Part shown: positions 9,426-18,646 of the stretch, in pieces
Layout of the letters: each line of letters starts with the position of its first letter
How positions within the stretch are numbered: position 1 is the stretch's first letter
Assembly: GCA_028293125.1 (NCBI GenBank)
Contig: JAQGPJ010000030.1
Coordinates: 1 to 64,000 of the forward strand
Source: Verrucomicrobiales bacterium
GTDB taxonomy: Bacteria > Verrucomicrobiota > Verrucomicrobiia > Verrucomicrobiales > V1-33
Length of the DNA stretch: 64,000 nt
Direction of reading: 5' to 3'
Translations under genes and position numbers: made by a program
The notes under the pieces: generated by a model
The model's input: only the letters and a program-made list of their open reading frames with translations
The model's database searches: none
What the model was told of the DNA's origin: nothing

Positions 9426-9767
9426 ATGGCTATAAACACGCCCCATCCTGATCCCATCCGCCAGGAGCGCGAGGACGCCTGGCTGGGGGATGCAGTGCTG
9501 GCCCTTTATGCGCGGCAATACATTCTGCGCACCAAGGGAGCCATGGAGCAGGAGGAATTCGCCGCCATGACCTCCAATTCCTTTCTCAGCGCCTTTGGCC
9601 CGCCCACCCGGGTGGAAAGCTGGATCGGGCTGGAATATCAGAAAGGCGGGCTTCCCGCGGCCTTTGAGTGGATCGAGCAAAGGCTGCTGCCATTGTACCT
9701 CAAGCAGAGAAAGAACCAGCAGAGGAAGAACCGGCGGCGGGTAAACGCCGGCGGCTGGACCGTTTGA
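9426..9767 (+). CDS. Mini-RNase III-like endonuclease domain protein
   Basis: This 113-residue protein matches the RNase III endonuclease fold. DAWLGDAVLALYARQYIL corresponds to the signature helix, with the catalytic Asp in LGD, and RVESWIGLEYQKGGL corresponds to the second catalytic helix, with its Glu before IG. The signature position that is Glu in full-length RNase III is Ala here, as in Mini-III enzymes. There is no double-stranded-RNA-binding domain. Mini-III enzymes process 23S rRNA ends in Gram-positive bacteria; the substrate here is unknown. The tail is strongly basic (KQRKNQQRKNRRR). The ATG at 9426 is chosen because conserved sequence begins shortly after it. Confidence 0.7.
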   Translation: MAINTPHPDPIRQEREDAWLGDAVLALYARQYILRTKGAMEQEEFAAMTSNSFLSAFGPPTRVESWIGLEYQKGGLPAAFEWIEQRLLPLYLKQRKNQQRKNRRRVNAGGWTV

Positions 9768-9951
9768 GGTTCCCTCATGGTTTGGCAGGCTTTTTCCTTT
9801 CCGGGGAAAGCGGCATCCCCATGCCGCGGGCTGGTTCCCGGGAACTCCGGTTTTCGTTTCAGGAATTGCTTTTGCCAGGGATTTGCCGCTTTATTTCAAG
9901 GCCTGCGTGTTATCAAAAACCCAGAATTCAAACCCGTTCCGTTCACATCCC

Positions 9952-11025
9952 ATGGAAAAATCCGCTAAAGCTTTTCTGTATCAGTTGCTTTCCACGCCCA
10001 GCCCCACCGGTTTTGAAATCGAGGGACAGCGGATCTGGGCAAAATATGTGAGGGAATACAGCGACCGGGTGGAGAGCGATGCCTATGGCAGCGCCTGGGC
10101 GGTGATCGAGGGGAAATCCCCCCTGAAGCTCATGATTGAGGCCCACGCGGATGAGATCGGCTTCATGGTCAAGCACATCACCTCCGAGGGCTTCATCCAC
10201 GTGGACCGCATTGGCGGCAGTGATTACGCCACCGCACGCGGGCGCAAGATCATCTTCCAAGGGGATAAAGGCCCGGTGACCGGCATCATCGGCAACACCG
10301 CCATCCACATCCGCGACCGGACCGGGGGCGAGAAGGCTCCGGAGGTGCATGAGCTGTACGTGGATGTGGGGGCGGACAGCGCCAAGAGCGTGGAGGCCCT
10401 GGGGCTGCGGGTGGGGCATCCCGCCGTGTATTCCGTCAGTGTCGAGGAATTCGGGCAGGACCGCCTCTGCGGCCGGGCATTGGACAACCGTATCGGCGGT
10501 TTCATCATCGCGGAGGTTATGCGCCGTCTGAGCAAGCAGAAGGCCAAACTGCCCGTCACCGTCATCGCCGCCAACTGCGTGCAGGAAGAGATTGGCGGCT
10601 ACGGCGCGCGCATGGTCACCTACCGGCTGGAGCCGGATGTGGCTATCTGTCTGGATGTGACCCACGCCACGGACACCCCGGGCATTGAAAAGACCAAGCA
10701 CGGCAGCGTGAAGCTGGGCGGCGGTCCCAGCGTCACCCACGGCACCTGCTGCCATCCGCTGGTGGTGCAGCGCATTGTCAAAGTGGCCGACAAGGAGAAG
10801 ATCGCCATTCAGCACGAATCCTCCTCCCGTTACAGCGGTACGGACACCGATTCCATCTATCACGTGCGCGCCGGCACCCCGAGCGCTCTGATTTCGCTGC
10901 CGCTGCGCTATATGCACAGCGTGGTGGAACTGGTGGACCTGCGGGATGTGGAGAACGTTATCAGCCTGCTGACTGCCTTCGCGCTCAACATGAAGCCCTC
11001 CGACACCTTTGCGCATAAAATCTGA
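9952..11025 (+). CDS. M42 family metallo-aminopeptidase
   Basis: This 357-residue protein belongs to the M42 glutamyl/deblocking aminopeptidase family. Metal ligands expected from the family are visible: His and Asp in EAHADEIGF, Asp in RALDNRIGG, the Glu pair in QEEIGGYGA, Asp in CLDVTHA and the final His in RYMHSVVE. It is probably a cytoplasmic oligomeric exopeptidase acting on peptides. The ATG at 9952 begins the family-typical N-terminus (FLYQLLSTPSPTGFE); the frame extends upstream without conserved sequence. It is transcribed convergently with the next gene. Confidence 0.92.
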   Translation: MEKSAKAFLYQLLSTPSPTGFEIEGQRIWAKYVREYSDRVESDAYGSAWAVIEGKSPLKLMIEAHADEIGFMVKHITSEGFIHVDRIGGSDYATARGRKIIFQGDKGPVTGIIGNTAIHIRDRTGGEKAPEVHELYVDVGADSAKSVEALGLRVGHPAVYSVSVEEFGQDRLCGRALDNRIGGFIIAEVMRRLSKQKAKLPVTVIAANCVQEEIGGYGARMVTYRLEPDVAICLDVTHATDTPGIEKTKHGSVKLGGGPSVTHGTCCHPLVVQRIVKVADKEKIAIQHESSSRYSGTDTDSIYHVRAGTPSALISLPLRYMHSVVELVDLRDVENVISLLTAFALNMKPSDTFAHKI

Positions 11026-11073
11026 CGGCTCAGCCGGCGGTGACGGAAAGGGGGACCGGCGGCGTGGGGACAG

Positions 11074-11102
11074 TTTCAGGATTTGAGATTCAAATCCTGA
11101 AA
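11074..11102. terminator. Perfect 13-bp inverted repeat between convergent genes
   Basis: TTTCAGGATTTGA (11074-11086) is followed by a GAT loop and its exact reverse complement (11090-11102). Arms start and end with A/T runs, so the structure would give a hairpin with a short U tail on either strand. It lies between the convergent M42 peptidase and DUF1501 genes, so a bidirectional intrinsic terminator is the likely role. Confidence 0.7.
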
Positions 11103-11152
11103 TCCTGTGATTTGCAATTTGGATGGCTCCCGGGCCTGACCCGCCATTTCGG

Positions 11153-12616
11153 TCATGCCAAAATCTCCTTAACCACCTGCCCATGGACATCCGTGAGGCG
11201 GAAGTCCCGGCCTTGGAAGCGGTAGGTGAGTTTTTCGTGGTCAAAGCCCAGCTGGTTGAGAAGAGTGGCGTGCAGGTCGTGCACATGGACTTTGCCCTCA
11301 ATGACTCCGAAGCCAAGTTCATCGGTAACTCCGTGGATGCCGGGTTTGATGCCGCCGCCGGCCATCCACAGGGTGAAGGCGTCGATATGGTGATCGCGGC
11401 CGGTGGAGTTGCGGACCTCGCCCATGGGCGTGCGGCCGAATTCACCGCCCCAGACCACCAGGGTGTCTTCCAGGAGACCGCGGCGCTTCAGATCCAGCAC
11501 CAGCGCGGCGCTGGCCTGATCCACATCCCGCACCACCTTCTCAAAGTCGGCGTTCAGGTTCTCGCCGGGACCGCCGTGGCTGTCCCAGTTGGTGTGGTAA
11601 AGCTGGATAAAGCGCACGCCGCGCTCCACCAGGCGGCGGGCTTGGAGGCAGTTGGCGGCGAAGGACGGCTCGCCAGGGGTGACGCCGTATAGGGCCAGGG
11701 TCTCCTGGGGCTCCTGTTTCAGATCCATGAGCTCCGGCGCGCTGGTCTGCATGCGATAGGCCGTCTCATAAGCGTTCAGCCGGGTCAGGATTTCAGGGTC
11801 GCCGGTGGCCTCCAGCCGGTCGCGGTTCAGCGCACCCACGGCATCGTGGAAGGCGCGTTCCCGTGGTCGGGTCATGCCCTCCGGACTGCGAAGGTGGAGA
11901 ATGGGTTCGCCCGATCCCCGGAAGGGCACTCCTTGGAAGGATGTGGGCAAAAACCCGCTGCTCCACAGCACCGACCCGCCACGCGGACCGCGGGGGCCGC
12001 TCTGCAGCACCACGAATCCCGGCAGATCGCTGGATTCACTGCCAAGACCATAAGTGGCCCAGGCACCGAAACTGGGGCGGCCCGGCGTCTGGAAGCCGGT
12101 GTTCATGAAAAGCTTGGCCGGACCGTGGTTGAAGACATCGGTGGTCATGCCTTGGAGCCAGCAGACATCGTCCACGATTTTCCGGTGATGCGGCAGCAGG
12201 CTGCTCAGCGTCATGCCGCACTGGCCGTATCGGGCGAATTCGCGCTGGCCGCCCAGCAGGGTCTCGGTGCCTTTGAGAAAGGCGAAACGTCTGCCCTGCA
12301 TAAGGCTGGGTGGCGGCGTTCGGCCGTGGAGTTCACGGAGCTTCGGCTTGTCGTCAAAAAGCTCCAGCTGGCTGGGCCCCCCAGCCATGAAGAGATGGAT
12401 CACCGCTTTGGCCTCCGCGGTCCGGGGCGGACGCCGGGCCTTCATGGGGTGCGCGGGATCGATCGTCGGAGCATCCGTCCGGGCGGTGGCCAAGCCGTCG
12501 GCGGCCAGCAGCTGGTTTAAAGCCATGGCTCCGACTCCCACCGCGCAGCGGCCAAAGAACTGGCGCCGGGTTGATTCCAGCAGGGCGGTATCAGGGGATG
12601 TCGGATTCGTTTCCAT
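11153..12616 (-). CDS. DUF1501 domain-containing protein
   Basis: This 487-residue protein has a twin-arginine-like leader (STRRQFFGRCAVGVGAMAL), suggesting Tat export. The body matches DUF1501, an alkaline-phosphatase-like fold common in Planctomycetes and Verrucomicrobia: VIHLFMAGGPSQLELFDDKP near residues 72-91, RPSFGAWATYGLG, YHTNWDSHG, and VVWGGEFGRTPM. Its start overlaps the stop of the upstream PSCyt gene by one base (TAATG), so the two form a coupled pair, the usual DUF1501/DUF1553 arrangement. Its enzymatic activity is not established. Confidence 0.92.
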   Translation of the reverse strand: METNPTSPDTALLESTRRQFFGRCAVGVGAMALNQLLAADGLATARTDAPTIDPAHPMKARRPPRTAEAKAVIHLFMAGGPSQLELFDDKPKLRELHGRTPPPSLMQGRRFAFLKGTETLLGGQREFARYGQCGMTLSSLLPHHRKIVDDVCWLQGMTTDVFNHGPAKLFMNTGFQTPGRPSFGAWATYGLGSESSDLPGFVVLQSGPRGPRGGSVLWSSGFLPTSFQGVPFRGSGEPILHLRSPEGMTRPRERAFHDAVGALNRDRLEATGDPEILTRLNAYETAYRMQTSAPELMDLKQEPQETLALYGVTPGEPSFAANCLQARRLVERGVRFIQLYHTNWDSHGGPGENLNADFEKVVRDVDQASAALVLDLKRRGLLEDTLVVWGGEFGRTPMGEVRNSTGRDHHIDAFTLWMAGGGIKPGIHGVTDELGFGVIEGKVHVHDLHATLLNQLGFDHEKLTYRFQGRDFRLTDVHGQVVKEILA

Positions 12617-15045
12617 TACTCGCGGGTGATAAAGTTGTCGGTGTTCAGCAGCACGCGGGCAGCGCAGGTGAGGGCAGCCGCCTCAGCGGGCGCAAGCACG
12701 GGATCAGCAGGAAAATCTCTGGCCATGCTGCGGGCTGCGGGCTCATCGGCGGTAAAATCATCCCGCGCCCCGGCGGTGTAGGCGCGCAGGGTGGTAAGTT
12801 CCCCGGCGGAGGGGCCGCGGCTGACGGTGAGGATGAAGCCGTGCCTCAGCCGGGCGTCCAGCGTGGCGGCGAATTCACCGGGGGCAGCAGTGGCCATGCG
12901 GGCGGCAAGCTTTGCGGCCATTTCGAGGAAGGCGGGATCGTTGGCCAGGGTGAGGGATTGCAGTGGGGTGTCCGAGCGCGGGCGGCGGGTGCAGACCGTC
13001 GAGAAGTCCGGGGCGTCAAACGTGCTGAACAGTGGATAGGGGGCACTGCGGTAAAGGAAGGTATAGAGGCCGCGGCGATAGCGTTCCGCGCCGGCGGAGG
13101 TTTCCCATTTTTTGGCGCGCTGGGTGAAGGAGTAAACACCGTCGGGCTGCGGCGGGCGCACGCTCGGGCCGCCGAGAGCGGGATTCAGCAGGCCACTGGC
13201 GCAAAGACCGGCGTCGCGCACGGTTTCCGCCTCCACCCGCAAACGCTCCTGACGGCCCAGCAGCAGATTGCGCGGATCCTTTTCCCGCAGATCCTGCCGC
13301 CCTTCCGACTCCTGGCGGTAGGCGGCGCTGGTAACGATGAGGCGGTGCAGTTTCTTCATGCTCCAGCCATCTCTGATGAAGCGGCGGGCCAGCCAGTCCA
13401 GCAGTTCCGGATGTGTCGGCGGGGAGCCCTGGGCACCGAAGTCCTCCTCCGTCTCCACCAGACCGCGTCCGAAATAACGCATCCACACGCGGTTCACGGT
13501 GACGCGGGGTGTCAGGGGATTCCGGGGATCGGTCAGCCACTTTGCCAGATCCAGCCGGGTCAGTCGGCTATCCGGGCCCGAGCCTTTGTCCATGGCCGGA
13601 GCCACGGCGGGCAGGACAGCGGGAAGCAGCGCGCCGGCGGCGGTGTCGGGACGGGTGAAGTCCCCGCGTGTCAGAAGGAAGGTGTCACGCGGCTGCGGCT
13701 GCTCCCGCATGATCATCAGAGCGGCTGCACGGGGATCGGCCTGCGGCTTGGATCTGGAGGCGGTTTTGGGTTTGCCGCCGTCATTGTTATTGCCGGTGCC
13801 GGTGTCCGGGGCGGAGGAAGCCTTGACTTCGAGGGGCTCCTCCGGTTTGAAGAAGCCGGGCAGAAGCTCGCCGCGGGCGATATCCACGGTGGGACCTATA
13901 TTGTTGGAATCCTGTGCGGTGTTGAAGAAAGCATAAAATCCGTAGTAGTCCCGGTGGGTGATGGGGTCGTACTTGTGCGTGTGGCACTGGGCGCAGGCAA
14001 CGGTGAGGCCCAGCCAGACCGCGCCGGTGGTGGACGCGCGGTCCATGGTGGTCTCCACGCGCACCTGCCCGGCATCGACCCCGCCCTCGTCATTGATGAC
14101 GGTGTTCCGGTGGAAGGCGGTGGCGGCCAGCTGGGCTTTGGTGGGGTTGGGCAGGAGATCGCCGGCCAGCTGATCCATGGTGAAGCGGTCGAACGGCTCG
14201 TCGGTGTTCAGGGCATGGATCACCCAGTCACGGTAGGGCCACATGACGCGCTCGCCGTCGATGGAGTACCCGTTCGAATCCGCATAGCGCGCCTGGTCCA
14301 GCCAGTGCCGGCCCCAGCGTTCGCCGTAATGCGGACTGGCCAGCAGACGGTCCACGGCCTTTTCGTAAGCATCCGGCGCTGAATCCGCCAGAAAGGCGCT
14401 GAGTTCCTCCGGAGTTGGCAGGAGACCGGTGAGATCCAAGGAAATCCGCCGTAGCAGCGTGGGCCGGTTGGCTTCCGGTGAAGGGGGTAGACTCTCCTGT
14501 TCCAGCCGGCTCAGAATGAAGCAGTCAATGGGGTTCCGGACCCATTCCGTGTTTTCAACAGACGGCGGTGGGGCCTCGGACAGGGGCATAAAGGCCCAGT
14601 GGGATTCGTACGTTGCCCCCTCCGCGATCCATTGCCGCAGGGTGGCGGTTTCCTTTTCGGTAAGCGGCGGCTTTTTGGACTCCGACGGCGGCATGATCTC
14701 ATCCGGATCGTGGGAAGTGATGCGCTCCAGCAGCCCGCTGTGATCGGGATCACCCGGAACGATGGCGGCAACGCCGCTTTTCAGCACTGCGGCGGCTCCC
14801 TCCCGCAGGTCCAGCCGCAGGCCGCCCTCGCGCTTTTTGTCGTCCGGTCCATGGCACTGAAAGCAGGCGTTGGAAAGGATGGGGCGGATGTCACGGTTGA
14901 AGCGCAAAGGCCCGGCGGCGGTGCCGGTGCCCATCAGTGCCAGCAGAAAAACGCCTGCGGGCAGAATAAGGGAAAGACTGCGGTCCAGCATCCGCCGGCA
15001 CGCGACTGTAAGGCGGCGGATGAAAGAGGAGCAGGAAAAACTCAT
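12616..15045 (-). CDS. Planctomycete-type cytochrome with DUF1549 and DUF1553 domains
   Basis: This protein of about 809 residues has a signal or anchor segment, then a c-type heme motif CFQCH (in NACFQCHGPD) within a PSCyt1 domain, a DUF1549 domain (WAFMPL through RHWLDQARYADSNGY), and a DUF1553 domain near the C-terminus (RLDLAKWLTDPRNPLTPR, then GAQGSPPTHPELLDWLA). Such proteins are exported and typically paired with DUF1501 proteins; roles in polysaccharide use have been suggested but are not proven. The ATG at 15045 starts the signal-like sequence. An upstream start at 15150 adds an unlikely N-terminus. Confidence 0.9.
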   Translation of the reverse strand: MSFSCSSFIRRLTVACRRMLDRSLSLILPAGVFLLALMGTGTAAGPLRFNRDIRPILSNACFQCHGPDDKKREGGLRLDLREGAAAVLKSGVAAIVPGDPDHSGLLERITSHDPDEIMPPSESKKPPLTEKETATLRQWIAEGATYESHWAFMPLSEAPPPSVENTEWVRNPIDCFILSRLEQESLPPSPEANRPTLLRRISLDLTGLLPTPEELSAFLADSAPDAYEKAVDRLLASPHYGERWGRHWLDQARYADSNGYSIDGERVMWPYRDWVIHALNTDEPFDRFTMDQLAGDLLPNPTKAQLAATAFHRNTVINDEGGVDAGQVRVETTMDRASTTGAVWLGLTVACAQCHTHKYDPITHRDYYGFYAFFNTAQDSNNIGPTVDIARGELLPGFFKPEEPLEVKASSAPDTGTGNNNDGGKPKTASRSKPQADPRAAALMIMREQPQPRDTFLLTRGDFTRPDTAAGALLPAVLPAVAPAMDKGSGPDSRLTRLDLAKWLTDPRNPLTPRVTVNRVWMRYFGRGLVETEEDFGAQGSPPTHPELLDWLARRFIRDGWSMKKLHRLIVTSAAYRQESEGRQDLREKDPRNLLLGRQERLRVEAETVRDAGLCASGLLNPALGGPSVRPPQPDGVYSFTQRAKKWETSAGAERYRRGLYTFLYRSAPYPLFSTFDAPDFSTVCTRRPRSDTPLQSLTLANDPAFLEMAAKLAARMATAAPGEFAATLDARLRHGFILTVSRGPSAGELTTLRAYTAGARDDFTADEPAARSMARDFPADPVLAPAEAAALTCAARVLLNTDNFITRE

Positions 15046-15298
15046 GGAGAGCACTGGCGTTAAAGCGGACGCGGAGAGGGCGAAAGGGCGGGGATCGCCG
15101 GGGTTGGACTGGAAAATGAAAGATGGAAAAACAGCCCTCCTTCCTTTCACTTCCCTTGAGTCATCCAGTTATCGTAAAAATTCCGGACCTGACCGGAAGT
15201 CCCGTCTTCGCGGTTTCTTTGGGAGGACGTGATGAGAGGCAATCGGGGGTTGCCCCTGCCAGGGACGGCTTTTATGAGGTCCCGGTTTTCCCGCCATC

Positions 15299-16645
15299 AT
15301 GCTTTCCCCCCAATCTGTTCCTGCTTCAGACTCCGGCTCCGGCCTCGCTTTTCTGCTGAGGCGCGATCCGGTGGTGATTACAGGTGCCGGCGCGGTCAGC
15401 GCGGCGGGTGAGGGAGTGGAGGCTTTATGGACGGCAGTGGTGAACCGGCAATCCCCGGCCGGGTGGTGCCGATTGCCCGGACCCGGCGGCGGGATGGTGG
15501 ACAGGGTTGGGTTTCCGGTGCCGGAACTGGACTGGGCCGGTCATCCGTGGCGGGGCATGGCCCGGCGGCTGGACGCGGGCGGGAGAATGGCGCTGCGGGC
15601 GGCGTATGCGGCAGCGGATCAGGCGGGGCTTTTGGGAAATGACAGCAGGCCGCAGCCGACTCCGGAACGGCTGGGGGTGATCTGCGGCAGTTCAAGGGGA
15701 CCGATAGGCAAATGGGAGGAGGCCTATGATCTTATGCACACAGGGCAGCGCATGAAGCCCACCTTGGCGGCCACTACCACGCTGGCGGCGGCCTCAGGAG
15801 CACTGGCGCAGGTGCTGGAGGCCAACGGGCCGTCGTGGTTGGTCAGTGCGGCCTGCGCCTCGGGGGCTTTCGCCATCGCCGCCGCAGCGGAGCGGATCGC
15901 CCTCGGTTATGCGGATGTGATGCTGGCCGGTGGCACAGACCAGAGCCTGAATGCCGTGGTGTGCAGCGGACTGGCTGCGGCGGGAGTCATGGCCCGGAGC
16001 AGCGGGGAGCCGGCGGACTGGTGCCGGCCCTTTTGCCTGGACCGGACCGGGCTGGTGCCGGGGGACGGAGCAGGCCTTCTGGTGCTGGAGTCCCTCTCCT
16101 CCGCCCGGCGGCGGGGCGTGACCCCCCTGGCGGTGCTCAGCGGCTGGGGGCTGGGCATGGACCCGGAGGGGCTGGCGGGCATGGACGCCGGAGGAGCCGG
16201 TCTGCGCCGAACCATGACGGACGCCCTCGCACTGGCCGGGCTGTCCCCGGCGGACATTGGCTACATCAACGCCCACGGAACCGGCACTTGGAAAAACGAC
16301 GCGGCGGAGGCCTCCGCCATGGCGGCTGTCTTCGGCCCGGAAATGCCGCCCTGTTCCTCCAGCAAATCCATCACCGGCCACTGCCTGGGGGCCACGCCGG
16401 CATTGGAGGCCATTCTGTGCCTGCAGGCTCTGCGCCGGGGCATACTGCCTCCCGCTTTTCCAACGGCGCACACTACGCCGGCAGCGGCAGCAGTGGAAAG
16501 AAAAGAGAAGGGTCCGGACCCGGCGGGCGCTGTCCGCTTTTCTCCAGGCGGGCCGTGTCCCGGACTGCGCCATGCACTGAGCAGCTCCGCCGGCTTCTGG
16601 GGCTTTCAGTCGTCTCTGATTTTCAGCCGGTGGGAGGAAGCGTAA
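15299..16645 (+). CDS. Beta-ketoacyl-ACP synthase (FabF-like, stand-alone)
   Basis: This 448-residue condensing enzyme has the full Cys-His-His triad: C186 in SAACASGAF, H326 in NAHGTGT and H361 in SITGHCLGA. Fold landmarks include DPVVITGAGAVSAAG and GGTDQSLNAVV. It would elongate acyl chains by decarboxylative condensation. No acyl carrier protein, reductase or chain-length factor is adjacent, so this is not a typical fab cluster, and a specialised fatty-acid or aryl-polyene-like role is possible. The C-terminal 60 residues are rich in Pro, Ala and Gly. Confidence 0.88.
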   Translation: MLSPQSVPASDSGSGLAFLLRRDPVVITGAGAVSAAGEGVEALWTAVVNRQSPAGWCRLPGPGGGMVDRVGFPVPELDWAGHPWRGMARRLDAGGRMALRAAYAAADQAGLLGNDSRPQPTPERLGVICGSSRGPIGKWEEAYDLMHTGQRMKPTLAATTTLAAASGALAQVLEANGPSWLVSAACASGAFAIAAAAERIALGYADVMLAGGTDQSLNAVVCSGLAAAGVMARSSGEPADWCRPFCLDRTGLVPGDGAGLLVLESLSSARRRGVTPLAVLSGWGLGMDPEGLAGMDAGGAGLRRTMTDALALAGLSPADIGYINAHGTGTWKNDAAEASAMAAVFGPEMPPCSSSKSITGHCLGATPALEAILCLQALRRGILPPAFPTAHTTPAAAAVERKEKGPDPAGAVRFSPGGPCPGLRHALSSSAGFWGFQSSLIFSRWEEA

Positions 16646-16713
16646 CGGGGGCAGGGTCGCAGTCCGGTCCGGCGCGGGAACCCGCCGCAATGCCTGTCCT
16701 GGCAAATCCCGGG

Positions 16714-16752
16714 AAATAAAAAGCGCCCGCCCCCGGGAGAGGGCAGGCGCTC
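16714..16752 (-). terminator. Intrinsic terminator after ilvC
   Basis: On the minus strand an 11-base stem with one mismatch (16741-16751 with 16722-16732, loop of eight) is followed by a CTTTTTATTT run. It lies about 50 bp past the ilvC stop, as expected of an intrinsic terminator. Confidence 0.8.
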
Positions 16753-16800
16753 AAGATGGTGATGGTGGCGGAATCCGGAATTTCCGGAGCCGGAGCCGGC

Positions 16801-17829
16801 TCACTTGTAGCTGGCCTGGCTGCCTTTGATGTCGCGCTTCTTGATCCAGGGCATCAGGGCGCGGAGCTTGGCACCGGTCTTCTCGATCGGATGGGCCTCG
16901 CCGTCCTTCAGGAGCTTGTTGTAAACGGGATAGCCGCTTTCGTACTCCTTGATCCACTCCTTGGCGAACTTGCCGTTCTGAATGTCCTTCAGCGCCGCCT
17001 TCATGCGCTTCTTCACCCCGGCGTCGATGATCTTCGGTCCGACATGCACGTCGCCCCACTTGGCGGTCTCGGAGATGGAGAAGCGCATCCCGGCGATGCC
17101 GGCCTCGTTCATCAGGTCCACGATGAGCTTCAGCTCATGCAGGCATTCGAAGTAGGCCATCTCGGGGGAGTAGCCAGCCTCCACCAGCACCTCGAATCCG
17201 GCCTGCACCAGCGCGCTGGCACCGCCGCAGAGCACGGTCTGCTCGCCGAAGAGGTCGGTTTCGGTCTCCTCCTTGAAATCGGTCTCAATGACTCCGGCGC
17301 GGGTGCCGCCCACGCCCTTGGCCCAGGCCAGAGCGGTCTTCTTGGCCTTCTTGCTGGGGTTCTGGTAAATGGCGATCAGAGCCGGCACGCCTTTGCCTTC
17401 GGTGAACTGGCGGCGCACGATGTGGCCGGGGCCTTTGGGAGCCACCAGGATCACGTCCACGTCCGCCGGGGGCACGATGGTCTTGTAATGGATGGCGAAG
17501 CCGTGGCTGAAGAGGAGGGTTTTACCCTTCTTCAGGTGGGGGGCGATGTCCTGGTTGTAAACGCCCGGGATCTTGGTGTCCGGCACGGCCACAAAAATCA
17601 CGTCGGCCTTCTGCACGGCCTCGGCGGCGCTGAAGACCTCAAAGCCCAGATCCTTGGCGACCGGGATGGATTTGCTGCCGGCATAGAGGCCGATGATGAC
17701 GTTGACGCCGCTCTCCTTGAGGTTGAGGGCGTGCGCATGGCCCTGGGAGCCGAATCCGATGACCGCGCAGGTTTTGTCCTTGAACACGCCGAGATCGGCG
17801 TCCTTGTCCGTATAAATTTTGGCAGGCAT
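16801..17829 (-). CDS. ilvC: Ketol-acid reductoisomerase
   Basis: This 342-residue class I enzyme performs the isomerisation and NADPH reduction of acetolactate or acetohydroxybutyrate in branched-chain amino-acid synthesis. The Rossmann motif is [16 protein letters not shown] near residues 24-39. The Mg-binding region includes [12 protein letters not shown], and [19 protein letters not shown] carries conserved Glu residues. It follows ilvN on the same strand with a gap of about 140 bp and ends in a clear terminator. Confidence 0.97.
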   Translation of the reverse strand: MPAKIYTDKDADLGVFKDKTCAVIGFGSQGHAHALNLKESGVNVIIGLYAGSKSIPVAKDLGFEVFSAAEAVQKADVIFVAVPDTKIPGVYNQDIAPHLKKGKTLLFSHGFAIHYKTIVPPADVDVILVAPKGPGHIVRRQFTEGKGVPALIAIYQNPSKKAKKTALAWAKGVGGTRAGVIETDFKEETETDLFGEQTVLCGGASALVQAGFEVLVEAGYSPEMAYFECLHELKLIVDLMNEAGIAGMRFSISETAKWGDVHVGPKIIDAGVKKRMKAALKDIQNGKFAKEWIKEYESGYPVYNKLLKDGEAHPIEKTGAKLRALMPWIKKRDIKGSQASYK

Positions 17830-17969
17830 GAAGCGTGATGGTTGGTTATTAATGGGGGTGGAACAGGAGCGGGAACCCGGAGGTTGGAGAATGCAGGGAT
17901 GTCCGGGAACCTCGGCCTCCGGGCGGTCCGTGTTCCCTGTCTCAAATCCCGGATTCCCCGGGACGGAAA

Positions 17970-18488
17970 TCAGTCAGCGGAGGCGGGGTTTTCGCTTTCA
18001 TCCGGAGCATCGTTCAGGCGGGGCAGGGCGATGCGGCCGGTGCGGGTGAGATCGAGGATGCCGAAGGACTCCATCAGGGAGGTGAACTTCGCGATCTTGC
18101 CGGTGTCCCCCGTGACTTCGATGGTCAGGACGGTGCGGCCCACGTCGATGATCTTGGCACGGAAAAGCTGGCAGATCTCAATGACCTCGGCCCGCGTCTG
18201 GCGGTCCACCTTCACCTGCAGGAGCACCAGCTCGCGGTCCACGTAGTCGCCCTCGCGGAAGTCGATGACTTGGATCACATCAATGAGCTTGTCGAGCTGC
18301 TTGATGATCTGGTTGAGGACGTTCTCCTTTTCCCGGACCACAATGGTCATGCGCGAGATCTTCGGATCGTGGCTGGGGCCGACGTTGAGGCTGCGGATAT
18401 TGTAACCGCGCCCGCTGAACATGCCGGCCACACGGGCGAGCACGCCGAATTTGTTTTCAACGAGGACGGAGATGGTGTGATAGGTCAT
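17970..18488 (-). CDS. ilvN: Acetolactate synthase small (regulatory) subunit
   Basis: This 172-residue protein starts with the ACT domain signature ([19 protein letters not shown], then [12 protein letters not shown]) that binds branched-chain amino acids for feedback control. The C-terminal half ([13 protein letters not shown] through [18 protein letters not shown]) matches the second domain of the family. The catalytic subunit IlvB is not next to it; the neighbour upstream is an unrelated small gene. The frame is open further upstream, but the ACT domain begins at the ATG at 18488. Confidence 0.95.
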   Translation of the reverse strand: MTYHTISVLVENKFGVLARVAGMFSGRGYNIRSLNVGPSHDPKISRMTIVVREKENVLNQIIKQLDKLIDVIQVIDFREGDYVDRELVLLQVKVDRQTRAEVIEICQLFRAKIIDVGRTVLTIEVTGDTGKIAKFTSLMESFGILDLTRTGRIALPRLNDAPDESENPASAD

Positions 18489-18646
18489 TGGACACGGGAC
18501 CGGACGGTCCGGAAAAGGGCGGGAAGACTCCCCCGCTCCAGCCCGTGCGTCAATGCGGATTTTCATACTTGAAAACCGTTTCGCCCGCTCCGCCGCAGGC
18601 CTGTTTTTTTGCCAATCCGCGGAATCCGGATCGCCGCCGCTGTTTG

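Noticed and set aside
12571-14382. 603-residue plus-strand frame opposite the PSCyt gene
   Set aside because: No recognisable domain and composition of an antisense shadow.
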